A stretch of 64,000 nucleotides of DNA from assembly GCF_002086795.1 (NCBI RefSeq), contig NZ_MVIM01000013.1:102180-166179 (forward strand). The letters run 5' to 3'. The stretch comes from Mycolicibacterium tusciae. GTDB taxonomy: Bacteria; Actinomycetota; Actinomycetes; Mycobacteriales; Mycobacteriaceae. The translations under genes and the position numbers were made by a program. Of the stretch, positions 8,796-16,540 are shown piece after piece (position 1 is the stretch's first letter; each line of letters opens with the position of its first letter). Below the pieces are notes generated by a model. It worked only from the letters and a program-made list of their open reading frames with translations, had not been told where the DNA came from and ran no database searches.

Positions 8796-9278
8796 TCAGT
8801 CTGCAGCGACGACGACAATGCCGTCGTCGTCGCTGTAGGCGATCTCGCCCGGGGCGAACTCCACGCCGCCGAACTCGACGGCCACATCACGTTGACCGTC
8901 ACCGGTTTTCGTGCTCTTGCGGGGGTTGGTGCCCAACGCCTTCACACCGATGTCGAGGGTGCGCAGCGTCGACGAGTCCCGTACCGCACCGTTGATGATG
9001 ATGCCGACCCAGCCGTTGTCGACGGCCAGGCCGGCGATGACGTCACCGACGAGCGCGGCGTGCAGCGAACCCCCGCCGTCGATGACGAGCACACCGCCGT
9101 TACCCGGTTGGGACAGTACGGATTTCAACAACGCGTTGTCCTCGAAGCACTGCACCGTGGTGATCGGCCCGGCGAACTCGGATCGTCCGCCGAACTGGCG
9201 GAACTGCAGATCACAGCTGCGGACATCCGGGCCGATGTCGTCGACGAGGTCTGCGGTGGGACGGAAATCGATGCTCAC
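8796..9278 (-). CDS. rraA: RraA-like protein (annotated MenG in mycobacteria)
   Basis: A 160-residue protein of the RraA/class II aldolase-like fold. The core reads GVLVIDGGGSLHAALVGDVIAGLA, then GIIINGAVRDSSTLRTLDIGVKALG and NPRKSTKTGDG, which holds the Asp/Arg residues of the conserved central cavity. The family was once called MenG (a menaquinone methyltransferase). Structures in the family lack a methyltransferase fold, so RNase E-regulator-like or HMG/CHA aldolase-like activity is the better guess. The M. tuberculosis counterpart is Rv3853. Its ATG overlaps the stop of the upstream MerR gene by 4 bp, so the two are translationally coupled. Confidence 0.88.
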   Translation of the reverse strand: MSIDFRPTADLVDDIGPDVRSCDLQFRQFGGRSEFAGPITTVQCFEDNALLKSVLSQPGNGGVLVIDGGGSLHAALVGDVIAGLAVDNGWVGIIINGAVRDSSTLRTLDIGVKALGTNPRKSTKTGDGQRDVAVEFGGVEFAPGEIAYSDDDGIVVVAAD

Positions 9279-10030
9279 TCGTCGATGTTAGCGATCACGA
9301 TGTCGCGGACGAACTGCGCCAAACCCGGCTCGACGTCGTCGTAGTACCGGGTGAATCGTTCGTCGGCCACATACATCTCGACAAGGTTGCGGTGCATCTC
9401 ACCGCCGAAGTCGTAGAACCTCTCGATCGACGCACGATGCCGGGCGACCAGTTCGTCGGCCACCTGGGACCCCGGTTGGACGCCGTCGCGCTTGGCCTCG
9501 GCCAGCGCCTGCAGCAACGCGTCACCCTCTGCCTTGATGTCGATCCAGTCCTGCTTGGTGAGCGCCGCGGCCCGCTGCTGCGACTGTTTCCACGCGTCGG
9601 TCTGCCCCCAACGCTGTTCAGCCTCGACGGCGTACTCCTCCCCGAACGCGGTAGTGCCGAATATCTCGATCTGTTCCTCCGCGGTCAGCTGAATACCGCT
9701 GCGGTGTGCGCTCATCAGTTCCTCCACTGCCTTGATCGTGTGTTGCAGCCGGTCGGCCTGGTCCAGCAGCAGCCGGTGCTGCCGCCGGAGGTGTTCGAGC
9801 ACATCGGCATCGCCGTCGTCCAGCAGTGCTCGGATGTCCTCGAGTGGCAGCCCGACGGAGCGGTACACCAGCACCAAGTGCAGCCGTTCGATATCGGCGT
9901 CGGTGTAACCGCGGTACCCCGCCGGGGTGCGGACGCTCGGCACCACCAGACCGATGTGGTCGTAATGGTGCAGGGTGCGTACCGAGACGGCGGTGAGTGC
10001 GGCTACCGCTCCGACGGTCTTGGCGTTCAT
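9275..10030 (-). CDS. MerR-family regulator with TipA-like ligand domain
   Basis: A 251-residue regulator. Residues 1-70 form a MerR winged helix (AVAALTAVSVRTLHHYDHIG, then GYRGYTDADIERL), residues 75-110 a coiled-coil dimerisation helix, and the C-terminal 130 residues a TipAS domain (WKQSQQRAAALTKQDWIDI, FYDFGGEMHRNLVEMYVAD). TipAS domains bind hydrophobic or thiopeptide ligands and switch on promoters with long spacers. The promoter just upstream has exactly that architecture, and no other target lies near, so autoregulation together with rraA is likely. The message is predicted to be leaderless. The inducer is unknown. Confidence 0.88.
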   Translation of the reverse strand: MNAKTVGAVAALTAVSVRTLHHYDHIGLVVPSVRTPAGYRGYTDADIERLHLVLVYRSVGLPLEDIRALLDDGDADVLEHLRRQHRLLLDQADRLQHTIKAVEELMSAHRSGIQLTAEEQIEIFGTTAFGEEYAVEAEQRWGQTDAWKQSQQRAAALTKQDWIDIKAEGDALLQALAEAKRDGVQPGSQVADELVARHRASIERFYDFGGEMHRNLVEMYVADERFTRYYDDVEPGLAQFVRDIVIANIDE

Positions 10031-10036
10031 GACACC

Positions 10037-10067
10037 ACTATCGACCCTGACGTCGCGTGAGGGTCAA
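10037..10067 (-). promoter_or_regulatory. MerR-type promoter with 19-bp spacer and operator palindrome
   Basis: On the minus strand -35 TTGACC (10067-10062) and -10 GATAGT (10042-10037) are separated by 19 bp instead of the usual 17. Between and overlapping them lies the inverted repeat GACCCT-N11-AGGGTC (10043-10065) with inner ACG/CGT arms. This is the classic layout for MerR regulators, which twist the DNA to align the two boxes. The ATG follows the -10 by 6 nt, so the message is leaderless. Confidence 0.85.
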
Positions 10068-10078
10068 GAGAATTCGGT

Positions 10079-10642
10079 TCAGCCCTCGTCAGAGCCGCGA
10101 CGCATGATCAGCACTACGAGGATGGCCAGCACACCGGCGGCGATCGCCGCTGCGATCGGCAGCCGGGAAGGCTCGGGCCCGATGAACGGCACCGGCGCGG
10201 GCCCGGCGACCGGGTTGCTCGCGGTGGCGACGGTGGCCTTGGCCTTGGCCGCGGCTTCACGCGCGGCTGCGGTGAGATCGCCGTTGGTATCCGCGAGCTT
10301 CGGCGGTGCCGGCGTCTTGGCGGGAGCGTCCTTGGCCGGGGCCTTCTTCGCGGCTTTCTTGGCCGGGGTGGCCTTCTTCGCGGGGGCGGCTTTCTTCGCA
10401 GCCTTGGCCGGGGCCTTCTTGGCAGGAGTCTTCTTCGCGCCCTTGGCGGGGGCCTTGGCCGGCTGCGCTGACGGTGGCGGCGGTGCTGCGGGTGGCTGCG
10501 CTGCCGGTGGCGGTGCTGCGGGTGGCTGCCCGGCGGGGGCGGCCGGTGGCGTGGGCGCAGGCGGCGGCGTGGACCCAGGCGGCGTGGACCCAGGCGGCGT
10601 GGACTGGGCCCCTTCGTCTGGTCGGTCCTGCTGGTCTGCCAT
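10079..10642 (-). CDS. hns: H-NS-like, Lys/Ala/Pro-rich membrane-anchored DNA-binding protein
   Basis: The start is the ATG at 10642, which has a strong AAAGGAG six bases upstream. The 187-residue protein has a Pro-rich N-terminal third, then a lysine/alanine section of PAKKA/KKAPAK repeats (about residues 65-115) like the tail of mycobacterial HupB or eukaryotic H1. Near the C-terminus is a single membrane helix (IAAAIAAGVLAILVVLIM) followed by a short RRGSDEG tail. It is the homologue of M. tuberculosis Rv3852 (Hns). The layout suggests a nucleoid protein tethered to the membrane. It sits apart from the copD gene and is probably transcribed alone. Confidence 0.85.
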   Translation of the reverse strand: MADQQDRPDEGAQSTPPGSTPPGSTPPPAPTPPAAPAGQPPAAPPPAAQPPAAPPPPSAQPAKAPAKGAKKTPAKKAPAKAAKKAAPAKKATPAKKAAKKAPAKDAPAKTPAPPKLADTNGDLTAAAREAAAKAKATVATASNPVAGPAPVPFIGPEPSRLPIAAAIAAGVLAILVVLIMRRGSDEG

Positions 10643-10733
10643 CGGCTGCTCCTTTGCAGTGTCGTGTCTGCGCGCGTCCGGCGTCAGCGCGGGTACCGGC
10701 ATTGGCCCCCATCATGCCAGGTCGGCTATAGCG

Positions 10734-11657
10734 CTAACCGGTGGCGGCCAGACCGGCCGCCAGAGCGAGCGCCACGGCCATCACCGCCAATTCGACCAAT
10801 GAGCGGGATCGCGACAGCACGGCGGTGCTTCGGTGCGTCCGTGCCGCGGGAACCCAGATCGTGCGGTTACGCCAGCCCATCACCATCAGCACCGCCGCCA
10901 CCGCCACCTTGGCCGTCAGCAGCCGGCCGTAGCCGGTGGAGTACAACTCGGCGGGCGACCCGAGCCGGTCGACCGCCGCCACCGCGCCGCCGAGCAGCAG
11001 CGCCAGGACACACCACAGGGACAACTGGGAGAATCGCGGCAGCACGCGCGCCCACTGACCGCGATGGTCGACCGTCAGCACCAGGCCCGCCAGCGCACCG
11101 CACCACAGCGCGGCCGCCAGCGTGTGAACGGCCAGCGCCAGACCGCCGAGCGCGCTTTCGAAGAAGTGACCCGTGACCAGGCGGCTCGTCAGGCCGACCG
11201 CGGAAAGACCGACCACCACGACATTGACCGCCGCGGTACGCGGCGCCGCGACCGTTGCCACACATAGCGCTGCGGCGGCCGCAACAGCGAGGATCCCGGC
11301 GCGCCCCGCCGCGGTGTCCACCGCGAAATCGATGGTCGTCGATGCGCCCAGTCGCCAGACCGGGACCGCGCCGGCTTGGGCAGCCACGGCGATCAGTCGG
11401 CCGAGTTCGGCCACCAGCCAAACCGCGCCCGCGGCGGACAACGGCACGGTGGTGCGACCGACGAATTCGCGGCGGTGGCGCTCGTCATCGAGCATCGGCA
11501 CGACCGCGAGCCCGAGACAGACGACCGCCGCGCAGTCGGCGACCGCACGTACGAGCGTCACCGGCAGTGAGTTCTGCGGGTACGCCAGCGCCCACGCCAC
11601 CACCGACGCGGCGACCACCACCAGCGTCCCGCCGGCCAGCGCCGCGGAACGTCTCAC
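10734..11657 (-). CDS. CopD-domain membrane protein
   Basis: The start is a GTG at 11657 that overlaps the CopC-like stop (GTGA); upstream extension lies inside that gene. The protein has 307 residues and about eight membrane helices, with the CopD-family features HTLAAALWCGALAGLVL near residue 180 and FSQLSLWCVLALLLGGAV. CopD and CopC import or buffer copper at the membrane in proteobacteria; fused or paired CopCD occurs in actinobacteria. Conserved His residues in the helices would be the metal ligands. The pair appears to be an operon with CopC first. Direct evidence for copper as the cargo is only family-level. Confidence 0.8.
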   Translation of the reverse strand: MRRSAALAGGTLVVVAASVVAWALAYPQNSLPVTLVRAVADCAAVVCLGLAVVPMLDDERHRREFVGRTTVPLSAAGAVWLVAELGRLIAVAAQAGAVPVWRLGASTTIDFAVDTAAGRAGILAVAAAAALCVATVAAPRTAAVNVVVVGLSAVGLTSRLVTGHFFESALGGLALAVHTLAAALWCGALAGLVLTVDHRGQWARVLPRFSQLSLWCVLALLLGGAVAAVDRLGSPAELYSTGYGRLLTAKVAVAAVLMVMGWRNRTIWVPAARTHRSTAVLSRSRSLVELAVMAVALALAAGLAATG

Positions 11658-12196
11658 GTCCGGCGCCGCGCCGCCCACAGAACACCGGCACCGACGATCA
11701 GTACGGCGCCGACGTAGAAGGGCCACACCGGAACTCCGCCGTCGTCCTCGGATGTACCGGACGAATCAGCGGCCGGTGGCGCGGCACCGGCAGGCGGTCC
11801 GGCGACACCGCTACCCGCCGCAGTCAGCTGAAACGACCACGAGCCCGAGACGACATGGCCATCGGCCGATGTGGCGCGATAGTTCACGGTGTATCTGCCC
11901 GAGGGGCCGAGCGGACGGACCCCGACGCTGATGACGGTGCCGTCGACCGCCGGCTCACCGGTGGACCACAGGTTGCCGTCGGGACCGACCACCGTCATCG
12001 CCGCGAACTGGGGTTGCATCTCTTCGTTGAACGTCGCGCTGACCCGGTCCGGTGCCTGCGGCAGTGAGGCATTCTCGCCGGGGTCGGACGCGATTAGGGC
12101 GGCGTGCGCGGCAGCGACACCGGCATTGCCCAGTGTTCCCACCGCCAGGCCGAATATCAGAACCGCGACGGCGGCAAGGTGCGTAGCAGCTCTCAT
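11654..12196 (-). CDS. CopC-domain secreted copper-binding protein with C-terminal anchor
   Basis: A 180-residue protein with an N-terminal signal sequence (LAAVAVLIFGLAVGTLGNAGVA) that would be cut just before the first His (AAHAALIASDPGE). A mature N-terminal or near-terminal His is the usual Cu(II) ligand in CopC. The beta-barrel domain continues with SATFNEEMQP, YTVNYRATSADGHVVSGSWSF and ends near residue 125. A Pro/Ala linker then leads to one membrane helix (FYVGAVLIVGAGVLWA) and RRRT. It should sit on the outer face of the membrane and pass copper to the CopD-like partner encoded immediately downstream. Confidence 0.85.
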   Translation of the reverse strand: MRAATHLAAVAVLIFGLAVGTLGNAGVAAAHAALIASDPGENASLPQAPDRVSATFNEEMQPQFAAMTVVGPDGNLWSTGEPAVDGTVISVGVRPLGPSGRYTVNYRATSADGHVVSGSWSFQLTAAGSGVAGPPAGAAPPAADSSGTSEDDGGVPVWPFYVGAVLIVGAGVLWAARRRT

Positions 12197-12211
12197 TCGA
12201 TTGTGCGCACG

Positions 12212-12865
12212 TCAGACCAGGCCGAGCCGGGCCATCAAGTCGGCGTCGATGCCGTCGAGTTGCTTGGCGATGGCGGCGTGGGCCGAACGGCGCTGCGCGA
12301 GTGGCATGTTCTCCGCCGCGGCGACGGCGGCCGACAGATCACCGAGGCGATCGGTGATTGCCGCGACGAACTGTTTCGTTTCGGCGTCCTTGGGCTTCTT
12401 CTCGGCGACCATCCGCAGCGACTGCTCGGCACCGGCGATCCGCGCCGAGAGTTCCCCGCCTTGGCCGGAGAACTGACCGAGCTGGCTCAGCGGAACACCC
12501 AGGCGGGCAGCGCGGCGCTCGTCGGCGTAACCACGCGCTGCGATAGAGGCCCGGTACACCAGCGGCACCGCCACCGGTGCGAGCAGCCGGGTGATCGTGA
12601 GGGCGCGGCGAATTCTGGTGGGCGAGAACAACTTACCTTCGCGCGCGGCCTTCAGCTGCAGGTCCGCGACCTTGAGCGCGGCCCGGTCGGTCTCGCGCTG
12701 GGCCCTGAGTTGAGCCTTCAGGGCGCGCGTTTCCGACCGGTGCTCGGCCTTGATGCGGCGAGCTTCGTTCTTGGCCGCCAGTCTGGCCTCGAGTTTCGCC
12801 TTCGCCTTGATGGCGCGGGCCTCGGCCTTTCGGGTGGCGCGGGTTTTGCGCTTGAACAGGCTCAT
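12212..12865 (-). CDS. Conserved coiled-coil protein (Rv3850 homologue)
   Basis: The start is the ATG at 12865 (MSLFKRKTRATRK), giving 217 residues, very near the 218 of M. tuberculosis Rv3850. Residues 5-75 are a highly charged Lys/Arg/Glu/Ala helix with coiled-coil character (ARAIKAKAKLEARLAAKNEARRI). A short hydrophobic stretch follows at about 95-115 (ALTITRLLAPVAVPLVYRAS). The C-terminal part is helical (RIAGAEQSLRMVAEKKPKDAETKQ). The protein has no known catalytic motif. It lies between copC and espR-side genes, as in other mycobacteria. Function unknown; its conservation with hns and espR could hint at a nucleoid link, but that is speculation. Confidence 0.8.
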   Translation of the reverse strand: MSLFKRKTRATRKAEARAIKAKAKLEARLAAKNEARRIKAEHRSETRALKAQLRAQRETDRAALKVADLQLKAAREGKLFSPTRIRRALTITRLLAPVAVPLVYRASIAARGYADERRAARLGVPLSQLGQFSGQGGELSARIAGAEQSLRMVAEKKPKDAETKQFVAAITDRLGDLSAAVAAAENMPLAQRRSAHAAIAKQLDGIDADLMARLGLV

Positions 12866-13021
12866 CCCAGCAGTCTCCCGGTCGCGTTGTCGATGCCGCA
12901 CAACACTATCTCCCGGTGCGTGTCACCCGTGGCCCTGGCCCGAGACGATGCCGATTTGGTCGTGGGCAAACCGGCCAACGCACCTGTGCGACAATCGCTT
13001 GACGGCAAATCCGCAGCGGCG

Positions 13022-13996
13022 ATGCGTGTGATGGGTGGTGCAGAAGTGGGTTCGCGTGTGGGCATCGCCGCGGCCGGCTTCCTCGTCGCTTACGGGTTGT
13101 TGGTCGGCGGTGCCGGCAATATTCCTGCGAATGCGACCCCGGCGCCCGGCTCAGTCTCGGCCGACGACGGGGATGACGGCAGGACCGAATCCGGGCAAGA
13201 CGGGGGAGCCCCGTCGGCGGCCCGGCCGGGCGGCCGTGGCCACGCGTCGCCGGGCGCCGGATCTCGAGGGGACGAGCCAGACGGTCGTAAGCCGCGTGAA
13301 CGCAAATACGGAAGCGGACGCGTGCCCCATCAGAAGCCGCAGACCGAGGACGGCGGTGACGCCGAAACGCCGCCCAAAGAGCCACCACGGGAAGAACCGC
13401 CCGGCGAGGAAGATCCCGACGACTGCTGGCCATGGCCACCCGGACCGCGGCCCGACCCGTCGCCCCCCGGTAACGGTGGAGGTGCGGGCCCCCCTATCCG
13501 GCCGCCGGCGGGTCGGCCGCATGCGCCGCCGATGCAACTGCCGCCACATCTGCTGCCCGAGCACACGCCGTCGCAGCCGGGCGTGGTCGACGCCGAACCC
13601 GGCATCGGCATCGCCGCGCCGCAACTTCCGGTCGCGCCGATCGCCCTACCCATCGTCGTGGCGCCCCCGGTGGCACTCCCTGGTGGCGCAGCTCCGCGCG
13701 GGCTACCGACCGAGCCGGTCCCGGCGTCGCCGCGCGGACCCGCGACCGAACCGCCCGCCGGGCGGCAGGCGCCGCCTGCCGAGACGGCCAGCAACGTCGC
13801 GGCCCCACCCCCGTCATACCGCGCCGGGTACACCGAATACCTGCGCAACGCAGGGATTTCACAGGTTGCCCTCGTGGCGGCACCGGGGCTCGCAGGCATG
13901 GTGCTTCTCACCGGTGTCGGTGGCCTCGTCGGCTACCGACAGGCAAAGGCGGGGCACGCGGTACGCGCCGGAGGCGCCGCAAGATTTGTGGACTGA
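13022..13996 (+). CDS. Proline-rich protein with N- and C-terminal membrane segments
   Basis: An unrecognised protein of 324 residues if started at the ATG at 13022; upstream GTG codons in the same frame are possible. An N-terminal hydrophobic segment (VGIAAAGFLVAYGLLVGGAG) works as signal or anchor. Residues 40-255 are low-complexity Pro/Gly/Glu-rich. A short ordered segment (YRAGYTEYLRNAGISQVAL) then precedes a C-terminal helix (LAGMVLLTGVGGLVGYRQ). The body is probably extracytoplasmic and wall-spanning. It has no M. tuberculosis counterpart between espR and Rv3850 that I recall, and may belong with the next two plus-strand genes. The reading frame keeps the third-position GC bias of its neighbours. 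Confidence 0.6.
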   Translation: MRVMGGAEVGSRVGIAAAGFLVAYGLLVGGAGNIPANATPAPGSVSADDGDDGRTESGQDGGAPSAARPGGRGHASPGAGSRGDEPDGRKPRERKYGSGRVPHQKPQTEDGGDAETPPKEPPREEPPGEEDPDDCWPWPPGPRPDPSPPGNGGGAGPPIRPPAGRPHAPPMQLPPHLLPEHTPSQPGVVDAEPGIGIAAPQLPVAPIALPIVVAPPVALPGGAAPRGLPTEPVPASPRGPATEPPAGRQAPPAETASNVAAPPPSYRAGYTEYLRNAGISQVALVAAPGLAGMVLLTGVGGLVGYRQAKAGHAVRAGGAARFVD

Positions 13997-14063
13997 ACTG
14001 TCGGGGAACCGCTGCTTCGGCGGCCCGAACAGCGCATAGTGGATTGGTCGAAAGGGGGAACGT

Positions 14064-14555
14064 ATGCCCGCCAGCCGCAACGTCACCCGTGCCGTGAGTG
14101 CGGTCCTGGACCTCGCTCCGCGCCACGGGGAGGTGTCGCTCACCCGGCTAGTCGATGCGGTCGGTAAGGACAGGGGGCGTCCGATCGAGCTGAAGACAGC
14201 CGATTTGCCGCCCGGGGTGTGCGGGCAATGGCGTCAATACGCCGATCGCGACGTCTTTCTGATTCAGAAGGGCCTGCCGGCATGGGACCGCACCCTCGCA
14301 CATGAGCTCGGCCACTTGGTCCTCGGGCACGAGGGCATGCCGGTTGTCGAGGCCGCCCTGGAGAACACCGAGATGGCCAGCTCCGAGTTGATCGGCTACA
14401 TGCTGAACCAGCGCACCGGATGTATGGGACCCAATGGCGAAGACGCGGAGCAGGAAGCCGAGGACTTCGCGGCGCTGCTGCTGTATCGGTTGGGGCGGTT
14501 GCCCTCCGATCGCGCCTCCATCGTCCAGGTCCGGCTCGGAGAGGCGTTTGGTTGA
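14064..14555 (+). CDS. ImmA/IrrE-like zinc metallopeptidase
   Basis: A 163-residue protein with a Gly-rich Shine-Dalgarno (AAGGGGGAA) before its ATG. The zinc motif is RTLAHELGHLVLGHEG at residues 77-92 (HExxH), with an acidic helix EDAEQEAEDFAALLLYRLGR further on that supplies the third ligand. ImmA/IrrE peptidases typically cleave a partner helix-turn-helix repressor, as ImmA does ImmR in ICEBs1. No such repressor is encoded next to it; the nearest HTH gene is espR, 1.2 kb away and convergent. The stop overlaps the TTG start of the membrane gene downstream by 4 bp, so the two act together. Confidence 0.8.
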   Translation: MPASRNVTRAVSAVLDLAPRHGEVSLTRLVDAVGKDRGRPIELKTADLPPGVCGQWRQYADRDVFLIQKGLPAWDRTLAHELGHLVLGHEGMPVVEAALENTEMASSELIGYMLNQRTGCMGPNGEDAEQEAEDFAALLLYRLGRLPSDRASIVQVRLGEAFG

Positions 14556-15724
14556 TCATCTGGGTGATCGCCGGTCTGCTCGGATTGGCCACCGGTTTAC
14601 GTATCGGATGGGCGCTGGTCAACAAGCAATCACTGGTGAGCACCGCGATGATCCTCGCGCTGGGAAGCCTCGGGTTGGTCGCCGCACTGAACTGGCAGCC
14701 CCTGACGCTCCTCGTCGACACCGTCCTGCGGTGGCCGAACATCTCGATGGGCCTGTCGCAGGTGGCGCTCGTGATGTGCGCGGCGGGCAGCTGCGTGATG
14801 ATCACCACCGTCGCGTCCGGGCGTAAGCCGGCCACCATCCGCAGGATCGCGCTCGCGCAGTACACCGTCGCGGTTGTCATCGCGGTGGTGAGCCTGGTGA
14901 CGTTCTTCTCGGCGGAGCAGCAGCCGGAGATGGCGCCCGAGGAGTATCTGCAGCGGACCCTGGCCGCGGACGGCAACTCGCTGCCCTGGCTGTTGCCGCT
15001 GCTGTACGTACTGCTGGCGCTGACGCTGGTGTCGTGGGCCGGACTGCGGTACTCGAACCGCAGCCGTCGCGGCAGGGCGTTGTTCGTGTTCACGGTCGGC
15101 ATCGTGCTGATCGTCTTCGCGTCGGGATTCTTTTTCTTCCGGGCCGTGGGCCGGACCGGACCCGTGGGGGTGGGCGCCGCGGCCACCCTGCTCGGATGCG
15201 CGATGCTGGTGGTCGCCGCGGGCTCGCTGCTGCCGAGCATCGAGGACTGGTTCGGTGCGCGCCGCGAGCTCAGGGTGATCCAGCCGCTGCTGGGCGAACT
15301 GGGGCGCCGGCATCCGGATGTCGGAATCGGCGTGCGTCCCCGCGGTCCGCTCGCGTTCCGGGTGGCCGAACGGATGTCGTTGATCTCGGATGCGTTGTTC
15401 CTGGAGGCGACGGCTGCCGATGTCACGCGAAAGCGGGTAGGCCCGACCGGTGCGCTCGCCGATCGTGACGCCGAGGAGGACGACGGCGACATCGACGGGG
15501 AGGACGCCGAGATGGAGCCGCCACCGGTGTCACCCGAGGAGCAGGCGCACGCCGTCGCGCTGTGGATCTACGCCGGCCGCGAGGGTGCACGGAAAAACGG
15601 GGACCCGAAGTTCCCCGGTTTGAGATGGTTGCGGCAGCCCAGCGTCTACTCGGACCGCGAATGGATCCTCGAGATTGCCACGCAGTACCGCACGCTCGTG
15701 AGGTCAGAGAAGTCTTCTACATAA
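14552..15724 (+). CDS. Seven-TM protein of the MAB_1171c putative-transporter type
   Basis: I chose the TTG at 14552, which overlaps the peptidase stop (TTGA) and has GGAGAGG seven bases upstream; a GTG at 14564 is the alternative. The 390-residue protein has seven hydrophobic helices in its first 230 residues. A cytoplasmic domain of about 160 residues follows (SIEDWFGARRELRVIQPLLGE, VAERMSLISDALFLEA, a Glu/Asp linker, then EEQAHAVALWIYAGR). This composition and pairing with an ImmA/IrrE peptidase matches the MAB_1171c family found across actinobacteria. Its function is not established. It might sense an outside signal and control the peptidase. Confidence 0.7.
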   Translation: MIIWVIAGLLGLATGLRIGWALVNKQSLVSTAMILALGSLGLVAALNWQPLTLLVDTVLRWPNISMGLSQVALVMCAAGSCVMITTVASGRKPATIRRIALAQYTVAVVIAVVSLVTFFSAEQQPEMAPEEYLQRTLAADGNSLPWLLPLLYVLLALTLVSWAGLRYSNRSRRGRALFVFTVGIVLIVFASGFFFFRAVGRTGPVGVGAAATLLGCAMLVVAAGSLLPSIEDWFGARRELRVIQPLLGELGRRHPDVGIGVRPRGPLAFRVAERMSLISDALFLEATAADVTRKRVGPTGALADRDAEEDDGDIDGEDAEMEPPPVSPEEQAHAVALWIYAGREGARKNGDPKFPGLRWLRQPSVYSDREWILEIATQYRTLVRSEKSST

Positions 15725-15761
15725 CGACTTCGCCGGCAACCGTAATGCCGGCCACGGCGGG

Positions 15762-16160
15762 CTAATCGTCCAGATGCTCCTGGCGACGCAGCTCATCGAC
15801 CTTCTGGACGATGTCCTGCTGGGCCTCGACAGACAGGCCGACAGTGCGCGCCGCAATGCGACGGACGCCTTCGTCCCGCATGTTCGCGAGCCAGGTGAGC
15901 TCCTTGTCCAGCTTCTCGTAGTACTCGTCGTCGGTGAAGTACGCCGGCTTGATACGGAAGAAGTTGGCAAGGGCAGCCATGGTCGCTGCAGAGGGGTTGG
16001 TTCGGTTGCCAGAGCGCAGCTGCGACAGGTACGGAGCGGACATCGTCACGCCCTCGGACTTGAGTGCAGCGATCACCTCTGCGGAAGTGTGCGGACCGCG
16101 ACCGGGCGGGTAGACCGTGTCGAAAAGTCTGTTTAGACGGGCGGCGAACGTCTTGCTCAT
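15762..16160 (-). CDS. espR: Nucleoid-associated regulator EspR
   Basis: The start is the ATG at 16160 (MSKTFAARLNRLFDTVYPPG), with GTGGAGG nine bases upstream, giving 132 residues, the length of M. tuberculosis EspR (Rv3849). The N-terminal HTH (SAEVIAALKSEGVTMSAPYL, then SQLRSGNRTNPSAATMAALA) and the C-terminal dimerisation helices (FTDDEYYEKLDKEL) match that protein almost residue for residue. EspR bridges distant DNA sites and in M. tuberculosis activates espACD, supporting ESX-1 secretion. No esp genes lie in this window. It is convergent with the membrane protein gene and has a long AT-richer leader of about 380 bp. Confidence 0.96.
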   Translation of the reverse strand: MSKTFAARLNRLFDTVYPPGRGPHTSAEVIAALKSEGVTMSAPYLSQLRSGNRTNPSAATMAALANFFRIKPAYFTDDEYYEKLDKELTWLANMRDEGVRRIAARTVGLSVEAQQDIVQKVDELRRQEHLDD

Positions 16161-16218
16161 CGGTATTGACCTCCACATGCGTAGACGAGCGGACTATTTG
16201 GCGGCGTATTTGCTGATC

Positions 16219-16247
16219 ATCGTAGCGAGTGTTGTGCCCAAACCCAA
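16219..16247 (-). promoter_or_regulatory. Candidate espR promoter
   Basis: On the minus strand TTGGGT (16247-16242) and TACGAT (16224-16219) are 17 bp apart, about 60 bp upstream of the espR ATG, leaving a leader of about 50 nt. The spacing and hexamers fit a SigA promoter. No experiment supports it here. Confidence 0.5.
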
Positions 16248-16540
16248 GTGCAAACTAGGAAAGTTAACCCACCTTCCGCGATCTCAGGGCTCCCCCACCA
16301 GTGGCGACATCGTCAGAGTACGCAAGAACGGCGGTCGCATGGCGCGGTCGGGCAAATAAGTTCGACATCGTCAAAATTGCCGCACTCGGGGGTGTTGTCC
16401 CGATTGCCACAGTAATCCCGATTTTCACCACTGGCAACGTCCATAGTCAATGACAATGGCGGATCGAAGATTTGCTGTTTGTATGCAAATGGCGGGTTCG
16501 CATCCGCACGGGCAATAGTTGCGGGCGGCGCGGACCCGCG
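16248..16540. other. AT-richer non-coding region upstream of espR
   Basis: No convincing gene lies here. The stretch is richer in A and T than its surroundings, e.g. the runs around 16350-16490 (AATAAGTTCG, CAAAATTGCC, GATTTTCACC). That makes it a plausible site for EspR or Lsr2 binding and autoregulation. The short frames that cross it have no ribosome site or recognisable product. A downstream terminator for the GDT1 gene is not evident. Confidence 0.5.

Noticed and set aside
16117..16359. An 80-codon plus-strand frame opposite the espR leader
   Set aside because: It overlaps the espR start and promoter, has no ribosome site and no family likeness.
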